64,000 nucleotides of DNA from contig JAEMBT020000001.1 of assembly GCA_018873245.2 (NCBI GenBank), forward strand, positions 11,640,220-11,704,219, written 5' to 3'. Each line of letters opens with the position of its first letter. Position 1 is the first letter of the stretch. The position numbers and the translations under genes were made by a program. This DNA comes from Archegozetes longisetosus. Its lineage: Eukaryota; Arthropoda; Arachnida; Sarcoptiformes; Trhypochthoniidae. Under the pieces are notes generated by a model. That model was not told the origin of the DNA and did no database searches. It saw only the letters and a program-made list of their open reading frames with translations. Of this stretch, positions 59,655 through 64,000 are shown piece after piece.

Positions 59655-60645
59655 CTTCTAAAATGCTTTATAATATGTATACTGTATTCAATGGAAATTT
59701 TTGATTGTATTTAATTAGTATTTTTATAAGCTAAATGTTATTATACTTAAAAATTTTATGTGATATAATTGTCAACTATTCTAGTTACTACATATTAATT
59801 TTCATAAGATTTATATAATTTTTTTAATTTTATACAGCCAAATTTCTAACAGTAGATCTCATTGTCTAAAGCTGTATATGCCTGCGAAACAATAACTCTA
59901 AAATCCATTGTATATAAAGTGTACTATTATCCTACTATTTTGAATTTTAACTTCAAACATCCGATTATTGGTAGAAATTATGTTAAAGTTCTTCGTGTAT
60001 CCGTTAAAATTATGCAAATAATTATCACTTCAATGTCCACTATTTCTATTTAAATAAATTGAAAATTTTAATACTTCATAACTTTTGTGTATATGATAAT
60101 TCTAAGCATAATACATGTGGCAATAAATAATTTCTAGAAATTATTTATTGAAAACTTATTTCTTAATCCTTTGATACCTTATACTTTTAGCAAACTAAAA
60201 CAATGCGAATCCAAAGCATCTGTTCTATTGATAAATACGTGTTTGAGGCTTCATATATACACCTTACTTAAGCATAAACCTTCGCCTTAAGAAAGCAATA
60301 TCTTGATCTTGAAAGGTCATCATTTTTTTACTACTTTAAAATTCACATCTCAAATGAATTTTGCATTGCGCATTTTATATTTGCTCATTTTATTTGCTGT
60401 GAATGTCTAAATTGAACAATAAATTTCAAAGACATCACAATACAAATAATGTTTAATGTCATTTTTAAACATTTGAGATTTATTATTTAATAGATGTTAA
60501 CGTTTGAATTTTCATATTTGAAATAAATTTTGTAATTTAACATAAAATAATGTTTTAAACTATATAATAATTTTTTATGTAACAAATATAACGGTATATT
60601 TTCTCAAAACAATAAAAATTTTTAATATTCAATTGAAAACTAAAA
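59655..60645. other. No gene seen
   Basis: AT-rich. The open frame 59862-60053 on the plus strand has no recognisable domain. Confidence 0.45.
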
Positions 60646-60648
60646 CTT

Positions 60649-63067
60649 TTAACCCACAACTGGTTCATTTTGCCAAGACTTCAAATTGACTCTTGGAATC
60701 TCGTTTCCAGAGCATAATCTTTTCTCATTACTAAAAGAAATACAAAATTCAAATTAAGCTTTTTACTAAATAAGTTCTTATCAGATGGTTATTTAAAAAA
60801 ATTTTGATTTATAAGTTACTGCTAAATCTTATTGAGAATTTAATTGAAATTAAAATTGAAAAAATTTCAAAATAACTTAAATCAAAGCGGTTTTGAAATT
60901 TTCTTTATATCTTTTTGAAAGAAGTATAAACTGGTTGTCCACTCGTTCAGTTTATAGTGATGAAGTTCCATTTTCTTTTCAGTAATAGGTCGAGAATTTT
61001 AAGGTTCTCATATAAGATGTTTTTTCAAGATTTCAAAACTGCGAAAGCTTAGATCTAATCACTAAATCCTAATATCTTTGGTAATATATGTCATATACAG
61101 AAAATTAGTTCACTAAAAAGTTATTGTTCTACATTTGAAAACGTATAAGAGAAATTTAATCGTTATTATTACACCTGATCCTCAACTTGAAGTTTAGTCA
61201 ATATCGTTTTATAAGTATTTTTGCTTTAATTTTGATAAAAAAAATTATGATTAAGAGTCTGGTTTTGAACTGCTTATGGATAAGACTCGTCGATGAAGCA
61301 GAATAAAAAATTAGTGTTTAGTAAAACGATCATATCACTCATATTATGATTTTATCCTTAAACCTGAGGTAGATATAATCTTTTTATTTTGACATTTTCC
61401 TAGTAATTCATAAGAGATCAAATAATATTAAGATTTCTAAAGTTTGCCTTTGAGTCAATGCAGTAATCGAGTTCGTCAGACATTACTTTCTAGTTTCATT
61501 CGATTGCTAAGATGGATTAATCTTTTAAATTAAAATCTTTTCCATTGATTTACCATAGTTTTTAACAAGTTTTAAATTAATTGTGTGGGGTCTGCTTTTA
61601 AACTTACATATTTAAAAGGATCCATAAAAATATTTGCATCCGAGCTATACTTACAATGGCCTAAACCAATCAGCTCGAAACAAAGCCAATGGTTGCATTC
61701 TTTTAACTCTACTGTTGTCACAGAAAACTCGAGCTAAACTCGATTTCCTGAGCTCTTGGAGTTGATTCAAATTGAATGACCCACTTTGAAGTCCGTTTTC
61801 AAACCAAAATCTGTCGCCGTACTTCAATCTACGAGACTGTTCAGCAACAATGCAGGCGAATGTTGGTCCAAGTAGTGTGTCGTTTAACGGATACTCTGAA
61901 GCGCCAGCAATGAATAAGTCGACATCTTCGACACTCTTGTAAACCTTTTTCATTTCTTCAACAGTCTTCGGAATCATATATAATTTTAAGTCATCAAAAC
62001 TATTGACTGGTGGAAGTTTGCAAACTCTTCTTCAATGAATATAAATCGGAAGTCCATGATCTCTTCCTCTCTGGACATTGAATGAAGTCAAATTGTCCCA
62101 TTCCTTGAAACAAGTGGTTAGTCACTTCTTTAGTGAAGTAATTATCTCATATTAAATAGAATACAGTGATCATAGACTTATATCACTCAAAAAAGCTCAC
62201 AATTATTCATTGAATCTTGGTTATGATCTATATCGTTTCGAGAGGGCTCTTCAGTAAAACCACTAATAAATATCTGAAGCGAATCACTTTTATAAAGAAG
62301 AGATGGATTATTGAACTGTGTGTAAAGTTCTTCATTCTGAAAAGAGTTGGTTGAATTTATTAATTTAATTATGCCCTGAATTAAAGTATGCTGTCTGTAG
62401 GCAGCCGTTGCGAACGAGGAAATTATTCTTGCATTTACTGATGGAGAATAACTATAGATATGCCCGAACAAGTTTATATAAAGACCGAAAGTTAACATTG
62501 CAGATTTGCCAATTAAATGTGAAAGAAATTCTTTGTAAACGATGTTCTGTAATTCTGCGATTACTATACGACGAGATTCTTGATATAATGTCTCATCATC
62601 CCATTTCGGATTCAAAAATGATAACTCGTTTGCAATACGATTGTGTTCTCTGAGCCAAATGGTTTGGAAAACGGTCAGCAATGGATTTTCGTTTACTCGC
62701 ACATCTCCAGCCACGAAACAATTTCTCGGTTCTGTTCGAGGAATGCTACATGTTTCTCTGTTTTGATCGAATGGTAAAAACGACTCGTCATTGATTTCTG
62801 AAGTTTTAAGTTTTCCTCCTTTTAAAGTGCGAAGTGATTGAGACTGATGTAAATTTGATCCATAAATTTGGCTGCCATCTATATATGAAGTTAATTGATT
62901 TATTTGTTCACGTGGACCAAGTTTGCATTTTTGAACTACAGCTGACCTAACAAAACTCATACATCTTACACCAAATTGTCCATAGAATGGATCGTCTGCT
63001 GGAACGGAGATGTTAAAACATTCTGGATGTGTAGCATTACAGCACTCAATCGCTTCATTATTGTTAG
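60649..63067 (-). pseudogene. Animal haem peroxidase, 3' exons, with two lesions
   Basis: Visible exons: 62201-63067, 61655-62145 and 60649-60730; upstream exons carrying the distal His were not found. Readable motifs are CCNATHPECF, ADDPFYGQFGVRCMSFVRS, QLTSYIDGSQIYGS, GDVRVNENP, WLREHNRIANEL (catalytic Arg), ATAAYRQHTLI (proximal His, one residue shorter than the usual FRFGH), FTKEVTNHLF, NVQRGRDHGLP, GPTFACI, RLKYGDRFW and the C-terminal IPRVNLKSW. This is the peroxinectin/peroxidasin catalytic family, using hydrogen peroxide outside cells in defence or matrix crosslinking. Exon 62145 has a frameshift between HLFQGMGQ and LTSFNVQ (about 62085) and a stop in place of a tryptophan (62032-62034). 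It is either a pseudogene or carries sequence errors. Confidence 0.8.
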
Positions 63068-63069
63068 CT

Positions 63070-64000
63070 TATAAAATTGAAGAGAGTTTATGTTTGAATA
63101 ATGTTATAACAACGTTTTACTACAATAGGACCTGATCTTCACTGACATTAAGATACTATATTTCAATCAAATAGCTCAGATAAGTTCTAAATTGAGAGTA
63201 TTCAATTAAAATAAGTACATTTCATTTTCCGAATTTAACTTTTCAAACTAATCTACCTGTTTCATCTAGATAAGAATAATAAATTTTTTTTGATGAGCTA
63301 GTTAATTTCTTAAAGTTTAGAAATAACTGGGCCCAAAAAATGACTCCGCACAAACATTTACTTTTGCATTTCGAGCAGTAAGGATTTCAAAATTCGCAGT
63401 TTAAAAAAGATTTAAATCTGACAAGGGAGGTTCGGGACTATGTAATGAATGGTTTCAAAAAATTTTTATAGTATGAGTTTCATGTCATATGATGTTTGAA
63501 AAGGCATATAAAAAAGGATGATCACCAGAAACTTGAAAGGTATGATCATCAAAAAAGCGGTCTCCTATGGCCGATTGTTATTGATTTCTATGTATTCTTG
63601 CGTAGAAAATATGAGCTTTTTCTATGAAATCCTAGATTGAATGCGAATAATAAAGAAAACTTTCAACGATTTTGTATTCATTTTGAGTAAAGAAAGGATA
63701 ATCTGAAAATTTCATGTTCAAAATCAGTTTTTATGTATCAATAGCTCTAATTTTTCATATTTATTGTCTCTCTAAAAACAAATCTTTAGGTTTTTTATAC
63801 ACAAAAAAGATCGGACTATTGAGCATTAGTTTAATGTTTGTTTAGTTTTTAAGAACTCAAATGAACAGAGTTGTTGTAAGTATTAGAATTTCATTTGAAT
63901 TGAAACATTAAGCATAATTACTTTCAATTTATATGAATTTCTAATAAGTTTTGATATACTTTCTCATTGTAGTAGTGAAAAATCAAATAAAAATACATTA
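63070..64000. other. No gene recognised; likely peroxidase intron
   Basis: AT-rich. The 5' exons of the peroxidase should lie in this direction but none could be identified before the window end. Confidence 0.4.

Noticed and set aside
6457-62034. TGA standing where Trp is expected in several genes (6457, 7906, about 43800, 62032), suggesting a recoded TGA
   Set aside because: The kinase at 25690 ends in TGA, and TAG or TAA also replace expected residues in other relics. TGG to TGA is a common single mutation, so ordinary decay is enough.
1-64000. CRISPR arrays, bacterial operons, tRNA or rRNA genes
   Set aside because: No regular spacer-repeat array, no ribosome-binding-site-led gene clusters and no tRNA cloverleaf or rRNA motifs were seen; introns and gene families are those of an animal nucleus.

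Overview
This is an AT-rich animal nuclear window. The introns are short, GT-AG and usually preceded by a TTTTAAG- or TTTCAG-type acceptor, and the gene families are metazoan: receptor tyrosine kinase, GILT, caspase and animal haem peroxidase. CCTAA/TTAGG-type repeats occur in one hairpin loop, and Tc1/mariner, hAT and fold-back DNA transposons are very dense. An arthropod, most likely a mite, fits best. That placement is inference: nothing here fixes the species. No tRNA, rRNA, operon or CRISPR array was seen. All gene models below were spliced by eye.

Layout. A block present in three diverged copies dominates the first two thirds: A about 3220-15185, C about 27025-35115, B about 36760-43178. 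Each copy carries a minus-strand gene of the GILT family (gamma-interferon-inducible lysosomal thiol reductase), and all three lack both active-site cysteines. A and B also carry a small secreted ten-cysteine protein (14232-14510 and 42240-42518). In A and B the last GILT exon ends in a stop codon. In C the same exon runs in frame into a transmembrane segment and a complete tyrosine kinase (25690-27075). All splice phases from the signal-peptide exon at 32199 to the kinase stop at 25690 agree, predicting a receptor tyrosine kinase of about 631 residues with a GILT-like ectodomain. One missing base in a T run of exon 2 breaks the frame. I consider this fusion the main discovery candidate.

Other genes, all minus strand: a bacterial-type GH43 glycoside hydrolase with signal peptide and introns (16743-18359); a TPR protein ending in two caspase domains, the first without catalytic residues, with several stops and frameshifts (44342-48597); a GH19 chitinase with an N-terminal knottin-like module (51210-52839); and a haem peroxidase with two lesions (60649-63067), whose 5' end is not found here.

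Because the block exists in three copies, many transposons can be compared with an unoccupied paralogous site in the same window, which gives exact ends, target duplications and relative ages. In copy C a Tc1 remnant lies at the 3' end of the signal-peptide exon and supplies a consensus splice donor in the correct phase, while the ancestral donor has become GC. A tract of about 520 bp over exons 2-3 is nearly identical between B and C although their flanks differ by roughly 10%, suggesting recent gene conversion.
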